Positions 1-6,409 of a DNA stretch of 10,315 nucleotides are shown here, piece after piece (the stretch's first letter is position 1; each line of letters starts with the position of its first letter). Source of the stretch: CAYMCQ01 sp964389025 (GTDB taxonomy: Bacteria; Verrucomicrobiota; Verrucomicrobiia; Limisphaerales; CAYMCQ01); the NCBI GenBank assembly GCA_964389025.1, contig CAYMCQ010000106.1, forward strand, positions 1 through 10,315, in the 5' to 3' direction. The position numbers were made by a program, and so were the translations under genes. The notes below the pieces were generated by a model. It was not told the origin of the DNA and searched no databases. It saw only the letters and a list, made by a program, of their open reading frames with translations.

Positions 1-447
1 GAATGGCATGAAATGAAGACCGGTCTGTTCTACGCGCAGGAGCAGTGTGCGCAAACCCAGAGTGGTCGCGGACTCCTGGCTGATAAACGGATCGTCAGTT
101 GGCAGGGCGAGCCACTGGAACTGGGGCGGCGCTTGCATTGGTTGCGACACGGACAGCACAACAAGGTGCTGCGCCAAGCAGCCGCTTTGGGCAAGGCCGC
201 TGGAGAAGCTGGAAAAATCATCCGGCGCGAACAGGGGTATTTTGCAGCCCAAGCCCAACGAATGAACTACCAGCACATTGCTCAACGCGGCTGGCCCATT
301 GGTTCAGGCGCGGTCGAATCGGCCTGTCGGCAAAAACAGTGTCGCTTCAAGCGACCTGGACAGTTTTGGACTCCGGCGGGACTTCGTCGCTTGGCCGCTC
401 TTGATGAAGCGCGCCGCAACCACCACTGGAATCCACTCTGGAATTAA
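1..447 (+). pseudogene. 3' part of an ISKra4-type transposase, probably internally deleted
   Basis: The reading frame is open from the first base, so the 5' part lies outside the window; the ATG at 13 is probably internal. The visible product starts EWHEMKTGLFY and ends with the block GWPIGSGAVESACR, then FKRPGQFWT and HHWNPLWN. This is the characteristic C-terminus of ISKra4-family DDE transposases, and the Glu in GAVESAC is the likely last acidic catalytic residue. In intact relatives roughly 100 residues, including a DGA.WIW block and a DWYH-like block, separate the 'ELGRRLHW' part from the 'LRHGQ' part. Here these two meet directly at about codons 50-52, so the catalytic middle seems to have been lost in frame. 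I therefore read it as a dead insertion-sequence remnant. Family assignment is fairly secure; the deletion is inferred from memory of the family and needs an alignment. No terminal inverted repeat could be identified downstream. Confidence -1.
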
Positions 448-455
448 GAACGGTG

Positions 456-580
456 CGTAGATGCGCCCGAAAAGACTCTGCACCCCTTCAGGGTGGAAAT
501 AATTTTGGGGGGACGCTTCCTAGGGTAGCTCGTTCCTCGCAACCCCAGGCTAATTTCCGTTACGCCTTCAGCGTATTTGA
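456..580. repeat. Intergenic dispersed repeat with three hairpins
   Basis: This stretch does not look coding in any frame. It contains three consecutive inverted repeats. The first is CACCC/GGGTG at 481-485 and 491-495. The second is CCTAGGGT/ACCCCAGG at 519-526 and 542-549, with one mismatch. The third is TACGC/GCGTA at 561-565 and 571-575. The first and third share the same five-base loop, CTTCA. I recognise the wording (CCCCTTCAGGGTG, then an AACCCCAGGCT arm, then TACGCCTTCAGCGTA) as an element repeated in intergenic regions of Verrucomicrobia and related bacteria. Copy number cannot be tested within one window, and the outer limits are approximate. Confidence -1.
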
Positions 581-606
581 ATTGGCGATAATTCGCGCAA
601 TTCGTG

Positions 607-646
607 TTAAAAAAAACTTTGCGTCTCTGCGCCTTTGCGTTGAAAA
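607..646. repeat. Dispersed repeat: A-run plus three 8-bp units (CTTTGCGT type)
   Basis: After a run of A residues (609-616) come three tandem 8-base units: CTTTGCGT at 617-624, CTCTGCGC at 625-632 and CTTTGCGT at 633-640, followed by TGAAAAAA. Read on the minus strand this gives the peptide-like string NAKAQRRK, which I recognise as a widely dispersed intergenic motif in many environmental bacteria that is often mis-called as protein. The block ends just before the aldehyde dehydrogenase stop codon (649-651), so it forms that gene's 3' flank. The eight consecutive T residues on the minus strand have no hairpin directly upstream, so I do not call it a terminator. Confidence -1.
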
Positions 647-648
647 AA

Positions 649-2259
649 TCAGTCGAGTCGGCAGTAAGCAGCGAGTCCTTGCAGACCACCTTCACGGCCA
701 AAGCCGCTTTCTTTGTATCCGCCAAACGGGCTGGTTGGATCAAATTTGTTATACGTGTTCGCCCACACCACGCCCGCGCGGAGCTTGCTCACCATTTTGA
801 AAATTTTGCTTCCTTTGTCCGTCCAGACTCCGGCGCTCAAGCCGTAAGGAATGTTGTTCGCCCGTTCAAAGGCTTCTTCGGGCGTCCGAAAAGTCATCAC
901 GCTTAAAACCGGCCCAAAGATTTCTTCCTGCGCGACGCGGTGCGCGTGAGTCACGCCGGTCAGGAACGCGGGAGCGAACCAGTAGCCTTTCGCTGGGAGG
1001 GCGCACTGCGACTGCGTCAACTCCGCGCCCTCGTCCACGCCGCTTTGCACCAGCTCGCGAATCTTCTGCAACTGCGCGCTCGAATTGATCGCGCCGATGT
1101 CCGTGTTCTTGTCAAGCGGATTGCCAACGCGCAAGGTCTGGATGCGGTCGCGTAATTTCTTGATGACGGTGGAATAAATTCCTTCCTGCACAAACAAACG
1201 CGAACCGGCGCAGCACACGTGGCCCTGATTGAAATAAATTCCCGCGATGACGCCTTCGATGGCCTGATCTATCGGCGCGTCCTCGAACAAAATGTTCGCC
1301 GCCTTGCCGCCGAGTTCGAGCGTCAACCTCGGCGTAGCTGCGTTCGGTAGAACACGGCTATTTTTCCCCGTCGAGAGGTTGCCGGCGCTCTGCCGAGCGC
1401 CGCTACGCTCTGCAATCGCCCGCGCAATCGCCTTCCCAACCTCCGTGCTTCCAGTAAAGGCAATCTTGTCAATATCCGGATGGTTGACGATCGCCGCGCC
1501 GGTCTCGCCCGCGCCGGTGACGATGTTCACGACACCCTCGGGCAATTCCGCCTCCTGAAAAATCTGCGCCAGCCGCAGCGCGGTGAGACTCGTGGTCTCG
1601 GCGGGCTTGAGCACGACGGTGTTGCCGCAGGCGAGCGCGGGCGCAATTTTCCACGCGGCCATGAGCAGCGGGAAATTCCACGGGATAATCTGCCCCGCGA
1701 CGCCGAGCGGCTGTGGCGTTTTGCCGGGGAACGCGTATTTCAATTTGTCCGCCCAGCCCGCGTAATAAAAAAAGTGTGCGGCTACGAGCGGCAAATCCAC
1801 GTCGCGACTTTCCTTGATCGTCTTGCCGCCGTCCATTGTTTCGAGCACCGCCAGTTCGCGCGATTTCTCCTGAATGATGCGCGCGATGCGATAAAGATAT
1901 TTGCCCCGCTCGCGCCCCGGCATCTTGCTCCAGACCTTTTCGTAAGCGCGCCGTGCGGCCTTCACCGCCGAATCCACATCTGCCGCGTTTGCCGCCGCGA
2001 TTTCTGTGAGTGTTTGCTCAGTGGCCGGATTGATGGATTCAAAGTGTTTTCCTGATTTGGGTTTAACGAACTTGCCGTTGATGAACAACTCATGTCGCGG
2101 GGCGATGACATAGTTCTTCGAGTCCTCCGGCGCGGGCGAGTAATCCCATTTCGTGCCAAAGGTCAGCCGCCGCTCTTTCAACGGCACGACGGCTGGCGAA
2201 GCAAGTCGAGTATTGGGGCGCTTGGCGGAAAGTTTGACGGGTTTGATCTTAGTTTTCAT
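649..2259 (-). CDS. NAD(P)-dependent aldehyde dehydrogenase (deoC-associated, long N-terminus type) with an in-frame repeat insertion
   Basis: The 536-residue product is a complete aldehyde dehydrogenase that oxidises an aldehyde to its acid in the cytoplasm. Visible motifs are PWNFP (Asn195), VVLKPAE (Lys218, cofactor binding), GSTEVG (270-275), LELGG (general base Glu315), GHVCCAGSR (catalytic Cys349) and EEIFGP (Glu446). The C-terminal SPFGGYKESGFGRE block is intact. An N-terminal extension of about 55 residues with a YSPAPE segment precedes ELFINGKF; from memory this marks a subfamily often encoded beside deoC, so acetaldehyde is a plausible but unproven substrate. Residues 285-309 are extra compared with the family and come from a palindromic repeat (separate entry). 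The ATG at 2257-2259 is preferred over the in-frame TTG two codons upstream; neither has a clear ribosome binding site. The gene is divergent from the binding-protein gene. Confidence -1.
   Translation of the reverse strand: MKTKIKPVKLSAKRPNTRLASPAVVPLKERRLTFGTKWDYSPAPEDSKNYVIAPRHELFINGKFVKPKSGKHFESINPATEQTLTEIAAANAADVDSAVKAARRAYEKVWSKMPGRERGKYLYRIARIIQEKSRELAVLETMDGGKTIKESRDVDLPLVAAHFFYYAGWADKLKYAFPGKTPQPLGVAGQIIPWNFPLLMAAWKIAPALACGNTVVLKPAETTSLTALRLAQIFQEAELPEGVVNIVTGAGETGAAIVNHPDIDKIAFTGSTEVGKAIARAIAERSGARQSAGNLSTGKNSRVLPNAATPRLTLELGGKAANILFEDAPIDQAIEGVIAGIYFNQGHVCCAGSRLFVQEGIYSTVIKKLRDRIQTLRVGNPLDKNTDIGAINSSAQLQKIRELVQSGVDEGAELTQSQCALPAKGYWFAPAFLTGVTHAHRVAQEEIFGPVLSVMTFRTPEEAFERANNIPYGLSAGVWTDKGSKIFKMVSKLRAGVVWANTYNKFDPTSPFGGYKESGFGREGGLQGLAAYCRLD
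1334..1406 (-). repeat. 73-bp two-hairpin palindromic repeat inserted in frame in the aldehyde dehydrogenase gene
   Basis: The outer ends are near-perfect inverted repeats: GTAGCTGCG (1334-1342) against CGCCGCTAC (1398-1406), 8 of 9 matching. Inside are two hairpins. One is a perfect 8-bp stem, CGGCGCTC (1383-1390) with GAGCGCCG (1395-1402), around a four-base loop. The other, at 1335-1360, pairs TAGC and GCGTTC with GAACAC and GCTA around GGTA, with one mismatch and one G-U pair. On the minus strand the element has no stop codon and supplies codons 285-309 (peptide from RSGAR to NAAT). The surplus of about 23-24 residues over normal family members agrees with 73 bp. I recognise similar peptide strings from verrucomicrobial proteins, which suggests a dispersed repeat that can enter genes. 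No target duplication is evident. Confidence -1.
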
Positions 2260-2363
2260 GGCCAAAGTTGCTTGAGGTTAAACGCAGCAAAGAGGTTTTG
2301 CAAAAGGGAATAATAAGCACACTGAGGGTTGATAATTCAGAATTCCTTCAATAGCCTGCCGCC
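2260..2363. promoter_or_regulatory. Divergent promoter/operator region between aldehyde dehydrogenase and binding-protein genes
   Basis: These 104 bp separate two divergent starts and must hold both promoters if each gene has its own. The middle is AT-rich (GGAATAATAAG, 2307-2317). A perfect 10-bp palindrome TTTTGCAAAA lies at 2296-2305. A looser inverted repeat runs from TTGATAATTC (2329-2338) to the GAATTC/TCAA side (2340-2351). Either could be an operator for a sugar-responsive regulator, but no regulator gene is in the window and no convincing -35/-10 pair was found on either strand. This is a candidate region only. Confidence -1.
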
Positions 2364-3359
2364 ATGAAACCACTCGTTTGCTTTGGATTGGCGCTTGCGA
2401 TTGTTGCGCTCGCGGTCGTGGGTTGCGGAAAAAAGTCAGATGGAAAATCCTGGACAATCGCCGTCATTCCCAAGGGCACGACGCACGAATTCTGGAAATC
2501 CATCCACGCGGGCGCGGTGAAGGCGCAGCAGGAACTGGTGGCCAAAGGGGTGCCGGTGGAAGTGATTTGGAAGGGGCCGTTGCGCGAGGATGACCGCGAC
2601 CAGCAGATTCAGGTGGTGGAAAATTTCACCAGCCGCAAGGTCAGCGGCATTGTGCTGGCACCGTTGGATTCGCAAGCGCTGGTAAATCCGGTCGCCAGTG
2701 CGGCGCAGGTCGGCGTTCCGGTCGTCGTGATGGACTCGGGGTTGAAGTCGGACAAACACATCAGCTTTGTGGCCACGGATAATTTTAAGGGCGGTCAATT
2801 GGCAGGCGAACACATGGCCAAATTGCTGAATGGGAAAGGCAACGTCATCCTGTTGCGTTACGCCGTTGGTTCGGCCAGCACGGAGGAGCGCGAGAGGGGT
2901 TTCCTGGATGTGCTGGGCAGGATTCCCGGGCTCAAGTTGATCTCCGCCGATCAATACGCGGGTGCGACGCGCGAGACGGCGTATCAGGCCTCGCAGAATT
3001 TGCTGAACCGTTTCGGCGACAAGGTCAACGGCATTTTCTGCGTGAACGAGAACTCAACCATCGGCATGACCAAGGCATTGCGCGACATCGGCAAGGCCGG
3101 CGGCAAAGTGAAGATGATTGGATTCGATGCCGGCTCTCAATCGGTCCTCGACATGAAGAACGGGGATGTGCAGGCCCTGACGGTGCAAAACCCGGTGCTC
3201 ATGGGTTATCTCTCCGTGATGACCATGGTGAAGCACCTGCGGGGCGAGAAAGTGGAGAGCCGGATTGATACCGGCGTGGTGTTGGTGACGCCCGAAAACA
3301 TGGAGCAGGCCGAGATCAAGGATTTGCTCCAGCCGCCACTCGATAAGTATTTGAAGTGA
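2364..3359 (+). CDS. Sugar ABC transporter substrate-binding lipoprotein (ribose/inositol type, Peripla_BP_4)
   Basis: The 331-residue product begins with a lipoprotein signal: a short basic start (MK), a hydrophobic stretch to about residue 19, and the lipobox VVGC with Cys21 as the lipid-bearing residue. The mature part is a type I periplasmic binding protein of the RbsB class. It opens with TIAVIPKGTTHEFW, continues with a GIVLAPLDS segment and VVVMDSG, and has the C-lobe block GFDAGSQSVLDMKNGD with Asp of GFDAG typical of sugar contact. It would capture a sugar or cyclitol outside the inner membrane. No permease or ATPase gene is adjacent, so transport partners must be elsewhere. The inositol oxygenase gene follows 109 bp downstream on the same strand, making myo-inositol a reasonable guess for the ligand, but the sequence alone does not fix it. 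The ATG lacks an obvious Shine-Dalgarno sequence. Confidence -1.
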   Translation: MKPLVCFGLALAIVALAVVGCGKKSDGKSWTIAVIPKGTTHEFWKSIHAGAVKAQQELVAKGVPVEVIWKGPLREDDRDQQIQVVENFTSRKVSGIVLAPLDSQALVNPVASAAQVGVPVVVMDSGLKSDKHISFVATDNFKGGQLAGEHMAKLLNGKGNVILLRYAVGSASTEERERGFLDVLGRIPGLKLISADQYAGATRETAYQASQNLLNRFGDKVNGIFCVNENSTIGMTKALRDIGKAGGKVKMIGFDAGSQSVLDMKNGDVQALTVQNPVLMGYLSVMTMVKHLRGEKVESRIDTGVVLVTPENMEQAEIKDLLQPPLDKYLK

Positions 3360-3468
3360 TCCGCTTGGCCACGAGGCTGGATTGCCGGAACCAGAACCCT
3401 GCAAAGCATAATTGACTGGCGGCCTTGGCCGGAGCGGAGTAAACAGTATCACGCCAATACGAACTTTT

Positions 3469-4368
3469 ATGAAAGCCGCCGACACTCACCCGAACAGCCA
3501 TTCGCCTCTTCAAAGTCTTGAAGAATGGGAGGATTTTCTCAAAGAACGTTATCCCGAGCCGCAAACGAAGCCGTTTCAAGCAATTGATCCGAACAAGGCG
3601 AAGGAACAATTCCGCAACTACGAAGCTGACGCGCGTCCGAGCGTGCGCGAGTTTTACCGGCAGAACCACCGGCATCAGACCTACGAATTCGCCCAAGCCA
3701 AGCGGAAAGAGTTTCTCGCTTTGAATCGCCGGAAGATGGGCGTTTGGGAGGCGGCCGAATATCTCAACACGCTGGTGGACGACAGCGATCCGGACACAGA
3801 TCTCTCGCAGCTTGAACATCTGCTGCAAACGTCTGAACACATCCGTGCCGATGGACAGCCGCGCTGGTTTATTCTCGCGGGCTTCGTGCATGACCTCGGG
3901 AAAATCCTCTGCCTCTGGGGCGAAGCCCAGTGGGCAGTGGTCGGCGACACCTTCCCGACTGGTTGTCGTTACTCGGACAAGATTGTTTTCCCGCAATACT
4001 TCGCTGACAACGCGGACAGCCGGGATCCGCGCTTCACGAGTGACCTTGGCGTTTACAAGGAAGGTTGCGGCCTTGACAATGTGCAAATGTCATGGGGCCA
4101 TGACGAATACATTTACCACGTCACGAAGGATTTCCTGCCTGAACAAGCTCAATACATGCTGCGCTACCATTCGTTTTATCCATGGCATCGCGAGGGCGAA
4201 TACCATCATCTGACCAACGCGCGCGACCGCGAGATGCTGCAATGGGTGCAGAAGTTCAATCCCTATGATCTCTACACCAAGAGCCACGCCAAGCCGGATG
4301 TGAAAGCGTTGCGCCCGTTCTACGAAGACCTGATTGCGGAATTTTTCCCGGCGAAATTGAACTGGTGA
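3469..4368 (+). CDS. MIOX: Myo-inositol oxygenase (MIOX), animal-like
   Basis: The 299-residue product matches myo-inositol oxygenase along its full length; animal enzymes are about 285 residues. The enzyme uses a mixed-valent di-iron centre and O2 to cleave myo-inositol to D-glucuronate in the cytoplasm. All six expected iron ligands are present with near-identical spacing to the mouse enzyme: His117, His141-Asp142 (in VHDLGK), His211 (SWGHDEY), His234 (RYHSFYPWH) and Asp267 (YDLYTK). The blocks LNTLVDDSDPD, GEAQWAVVGDTFP and GLDNVQMSWGHDEY are conserved from bacteria to mammals. The ATG at 3469 is preferred: a TTG at 3412 is in frame, but its 19 extra residues look like untranslated leader. 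There is no strong ribosome binding site. The gene follows the sugar-binding protein on the same strand and may be co-transcribed with it. It converges on the SGNH hydrolase gene with a 51-bp gap. Confidence -1.
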   Translation: MKAADTHPNSHSPLQSLEEWEDFLKERYPEPQTKPFQAIDPNKAKEQFRNYEADARPSVREFYRQNHRHQTYEFAQAKRKEFLALNRRKMGVWEAAEYLNTLVDDSDPDTDLSQLEHLLQTSEHIRADGQPRWFILAGFVHDLGKILCLWGEAQWAVVGDTFPTGCRYSDKIVFPQYFADNADSRDPRFTSDLGVYKEGCGLDNVQMSWGHDEYIYHVTKDFLPEQAQYMLRYHSFYPWHREGEYHHLTNARDREMLQWVQKFNPYDLYTKSHAKPDVKALRPFYEDLIAEFFPAKLNW

Positions 4369-4419
4369 GCACTTGGCGGGGGGAGTGTGCTCGCGCCGAG
4401 GAAGGCAGGGTTCGTTTTT

Positions 4420-5397
4420 TTATGGGACATTGTTCTTCTGCATTTTCAAACGGGCGATTTGCTCGTCAAGTTCCTTTGCCTTCGCCTTCGCCTCGGCGAG
4501 CGGCAAACCGTGGTTCATCCCGGGCCGTTTGTGACCGGTGTCGGTGAGCCAGGCGTCTTTCATCATTCGCTGCTTGTCTTGGATCAGCTTCAGAATTTCT
4601 TGGCCGCGCGGGTGAACAGCCAGCATTGCTTGAACGTCGTCGGAATTCGCCACGTCCTTCGCGCCGAGATGTAGCAGGAGTTGTTTCGCGATAATCCAGT
4701 GGCCGGTGTCGCCGCAATGCACGCCATCACCAGACAGAAAAAACTTCGGGTCGAGCGCGCGACGCCCGGCGAGGTAACGATTCATCGGCCCATGCAAATC
4801 CGCCACGTCCCAGCCTGCCGCGCGTTGCGACAACAGCCAGTCCGAGTAACGGTCGAGCGCGTTGCTGTAGCCGGGATGGCCACCTTTAAGTTCATCGAAC
4901 GTCGGTGGCGTGATGTGGATGATCTTTGCGCCCGCCGCCGTGATGCCCCCGCGCAGGCGCTTGATGCCGTCTTGAAATTTTTGAAATCGCTCTACGCCGA
5001 ACGGGAGATAAATGCCGTCGTTCATTCCGTAACAGGCGATGACGAGGTCGGGTTTCGTCTTTTCCAGCACGCGCTCTAAACGCTCATGCAGGTTGGGCCG
5101 GGGAAATTGTCCGCCTGCATGGCCTTCCTCGGACAAGCCGGAAACCGTCTCGCTGGGCAGGCCCAGATTGAGGAACTCCAGTCGCCGATCCGGGAAACGC
5201 GTTACGAAGTATGCCTCGACGATCTCGATGTATTGCCCCGAGTAGGTGATGCTGTCGCCGAGGAAGACAGTTCGATGAACATTCCGCAACTGCACCGGCA
5301 GGTTCTGCGTTTCGGCTGCGGCGAGAGCCAATGAAAATATCGAAGTTAGGAAAGCGGTCAGTCCGCTGATGGGTTGACGAAGGCGTCGGTCCTTCAC
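4420..5397 (-). CDS. Exported SGNH/GDSL hydrolase (esterase/lipase-like)
   Basis: The 325-residue product has an N-terminal signal peptide (basic MKDRRLR, then a hydrophobic core to about residue 28, ending ALAAAE). An SGNH hydrolase domain follows. Block I is FLGDSITYSG with nucleophile Ser49, block II NLGLPSE with Gly79, block III GMNDG with Asn126, and block V DGVH with Asp224 and His227, so the catalytic set is complete. Such enzymes remove acyl groups from carbohydrates or lipids outside the cytoplasm; the substrate here is unknown. After about residue 250 comes a C-terminal part ending in an Ala/Lys/Glu-rich helix (roughly 300-320), possibly coiled coil. The GTG start (5395-5397) shares GTGA with the deoC stop, and there is no other Met before the signal core, so this start is well supported and translation is probably coupled to deoC. 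I know similar proteins from Verrucomicrobia and Planctomycetes. Confidence -1.
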   Translation of the reverse strand: MKDRRLRQPISGLTAFLTSIFSLALAAAETQNLPVQLRNVHRTVFLGDSITYSGQYIEIVEAYFVTRFPDRRLEFLNLGLPSETVSGLSEEGHAGGQFPRPNLHERLERVLEKTKPDLVIACYGMNDGIYLPFGVERFQKFQDGIKRLRGGITAAGAKIIHITPPTFDELKGGHPGYSNALDRYSDWLLSQRAAGWDVADLHGPMNRYLAGRRALDPKFFLSGDGVHCGDTGHWIIAKQLLLHLGAKDVANSDDVQAMLAVHPRGQEILKLIQDKQRMMKDAWLTDTGHKRPGMNHGLPLAEAKAKAKELDEQIARLKMQKNNVP

Positions 5398-6359
5398 GGC
5401 AGCGAAAAATAATCTGCGCCCTGATAATTGCCGTCCACTTGCTTGGCGATTTGCATGAGCACGTCGTTGACGAGCGTGCTTGCGCCGAAGCGGAACAGGT
5501 CGGGCGTGAGCCAGTCGTCGCCGAGGGTTTCCTTGACCATCACGAGGTAGGCGAGCGCCTGCTTGGACGTGCGGATGCCGCCGGCGGGCTTCATGCCGAT
5601 GCGGATGCCGGTGGCAAAAAAATAATCGCGGATGGCTTCCAGCATCACGAGCGTGACGGGCATGGTGGCGGCGGGCGAAACTTTGCCGGTGCTGGTCTTG
5701 ATGAAATCGCCGCCGGCCTGCATGGCGATTTCGCTGGCGAGGCGGACGTTGTCGTAGGTGACGAGTTCGCCGGTTTCGAGAATGACCTTCAGATGCGCCG
5801 GGCCGCAGGCTTCCTTCGTGGCGGCGATTTCGTCGAAGGCTTTGGCGTGGTCGCCAGCGAGGAAGGCGCAGCGATCAATGACCATGTCAATTTCATCCGC
5901 TCCATCGCTTACGGCGCGGCGGACTTCGTCGAGCTTGGTGGGGAGCGGAAATTGTCCGCTGGGAAAACCTGTGGCAACCGAAGCGACATGCACGGGCGAA
6001 ACGTCGCCGAGAAATTTCCGCGCGTGGCGAACCATGTTCGGATAAACGCACACGGCAGCGCAGCTCGGCACGTTGTATTTCGCTTCGGCAGGTTGCAGCG
6101 CTTTGCGGCAGAGGTAGGCGACTTTGCCGGGCGTGTCCTTGCCCTCGAGCGTGGTGAGGTCGCACATGCTGACTGCCATTTTCAGTCCCGCGAGCTTCGC
6201 AGACGTTTTGATGCTGCGCTTGGTGAACGTGGCGGCGCGTTCCTCGGCCATGATTGCGTCCACCGTTGGCACGCTGGAATAGCCAATGGGCGATATCCGA
6301 TAGCTAACAACGGCGTGACGCGAAAATTTGTCCGGCTTGAGAGCAACCGCTGATTTCAT
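5394..6359 (-). CDS. deoC: Deoxyribose-phosphate aldolase, long (animal DERA-like) type
   Basis: This enzyme splits 2-deoxy-D-ribose 5-phosphate into acetaldehyde and glyceraldehyde 3-phosphate in deoxynucleoside breakdown. The 321-residue product is longer than the E. coli enzyme (259) and close to human DERA (318). Catalytic residues are present: Schiff-base Lys221 in DFIKTSTGK, Lys257 in MKPAGGIR and Asp158 in DEIDMV, each offset by three from the human positions. Further matching blocks are DLTTLEGKDT, VASVATGFPSG, and the C-terminal ELFRIGAST-like LFRFGASTL. The ATG at 6359 is chosen because upstream codons (to 6437) run through a GC-rich hairpin region. An alternative ATG at 6251 has a better Shine-Dalgarno-like GGTGGA eight bases upstream and would give 285 residues. 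The stop overlaps the GTG of the SGNH hydrolase gene by three bases, indicating an operon. The haloperoxidase gene lies 122 bp upstream on the same strand. Confidence -1.
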   Translation of the reverse strand: MKSAVALKPDKFSRHAVVSYRISPIGYSSVPTVDAIMAEERAATFTKRSIKTSAKLAGLKMAVSMCDLTTLEGKDTPGKVAYLCRKALQPAEAKYNVPSCAAVCVYPNMVRHARKFLGDVSPVHVASVATGFPSGQFPLPTKLDEVRRAVSDGADEIDMVIDRCAFLAGDHAKAFDEIAATKEACGPAHLKVILETGELVTYDNVRLASEIAMQAGGDFIKTSTGKVSPAATMPVTLVMLEAIRDYFFATGIRIGMKPAGGIRTSKQALAYLVMVKETLGDDWLTPDLFRFGASTLVNDVLMQIAKQVDGNYQGADYFSLP

Positions 6360-6409
6360 AACGCTGTGACTTTGAAGGCGCGAGGCGCGGGAGTCAATTC
6401 TGTTTCGGG

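Noticed and set aside
617..640. Tandem 8-bp units considered as a CRISPR-like or VNTR array
   Set aside because: Units are contiguous, degenerate and without spacers; this fits the known dispersed intergenic motif better.
444..743. 99-residue minus-strand frame containing AKAQRRK and the hairpin repeat
   Set aside because: It is a translation of dispersed intergenic repeats plus the end of the dehydrogenase gene in another frame; not a real protein.
3412..3468. TTG start giving MIOX 19 extra residues
   Set aside because: The extra residues resemble leader sequence, and the protein from the ATG at 3469 already has the full family length.
3316..4086. 256-residue open frame on the minus strand opposite MIOX
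   Set aside because: The opposite strand encodes an unmistakable inositol oxygenase; this frame matches no family I know.
4367..4421. Possible terminator after MIOX: GAGCAC (4367-4372) with GTGCTC (4387-4392), T7 at 4415-4421
   Set aside because: The stem is only 6 bp with a 14-base loop, and the T-run is 22 bases further on, so it does not form a standard intrinsic terminator. The T-run also overlaps the SGNH hydrolase stop.
5439..6353. 304-residue open frame on the plus strand opposite deoC
   Set aside because: It is the mirror of the clearly conserved deoC frame; its product is rich in Gly/Ala/Glu/His without recognisable domains.
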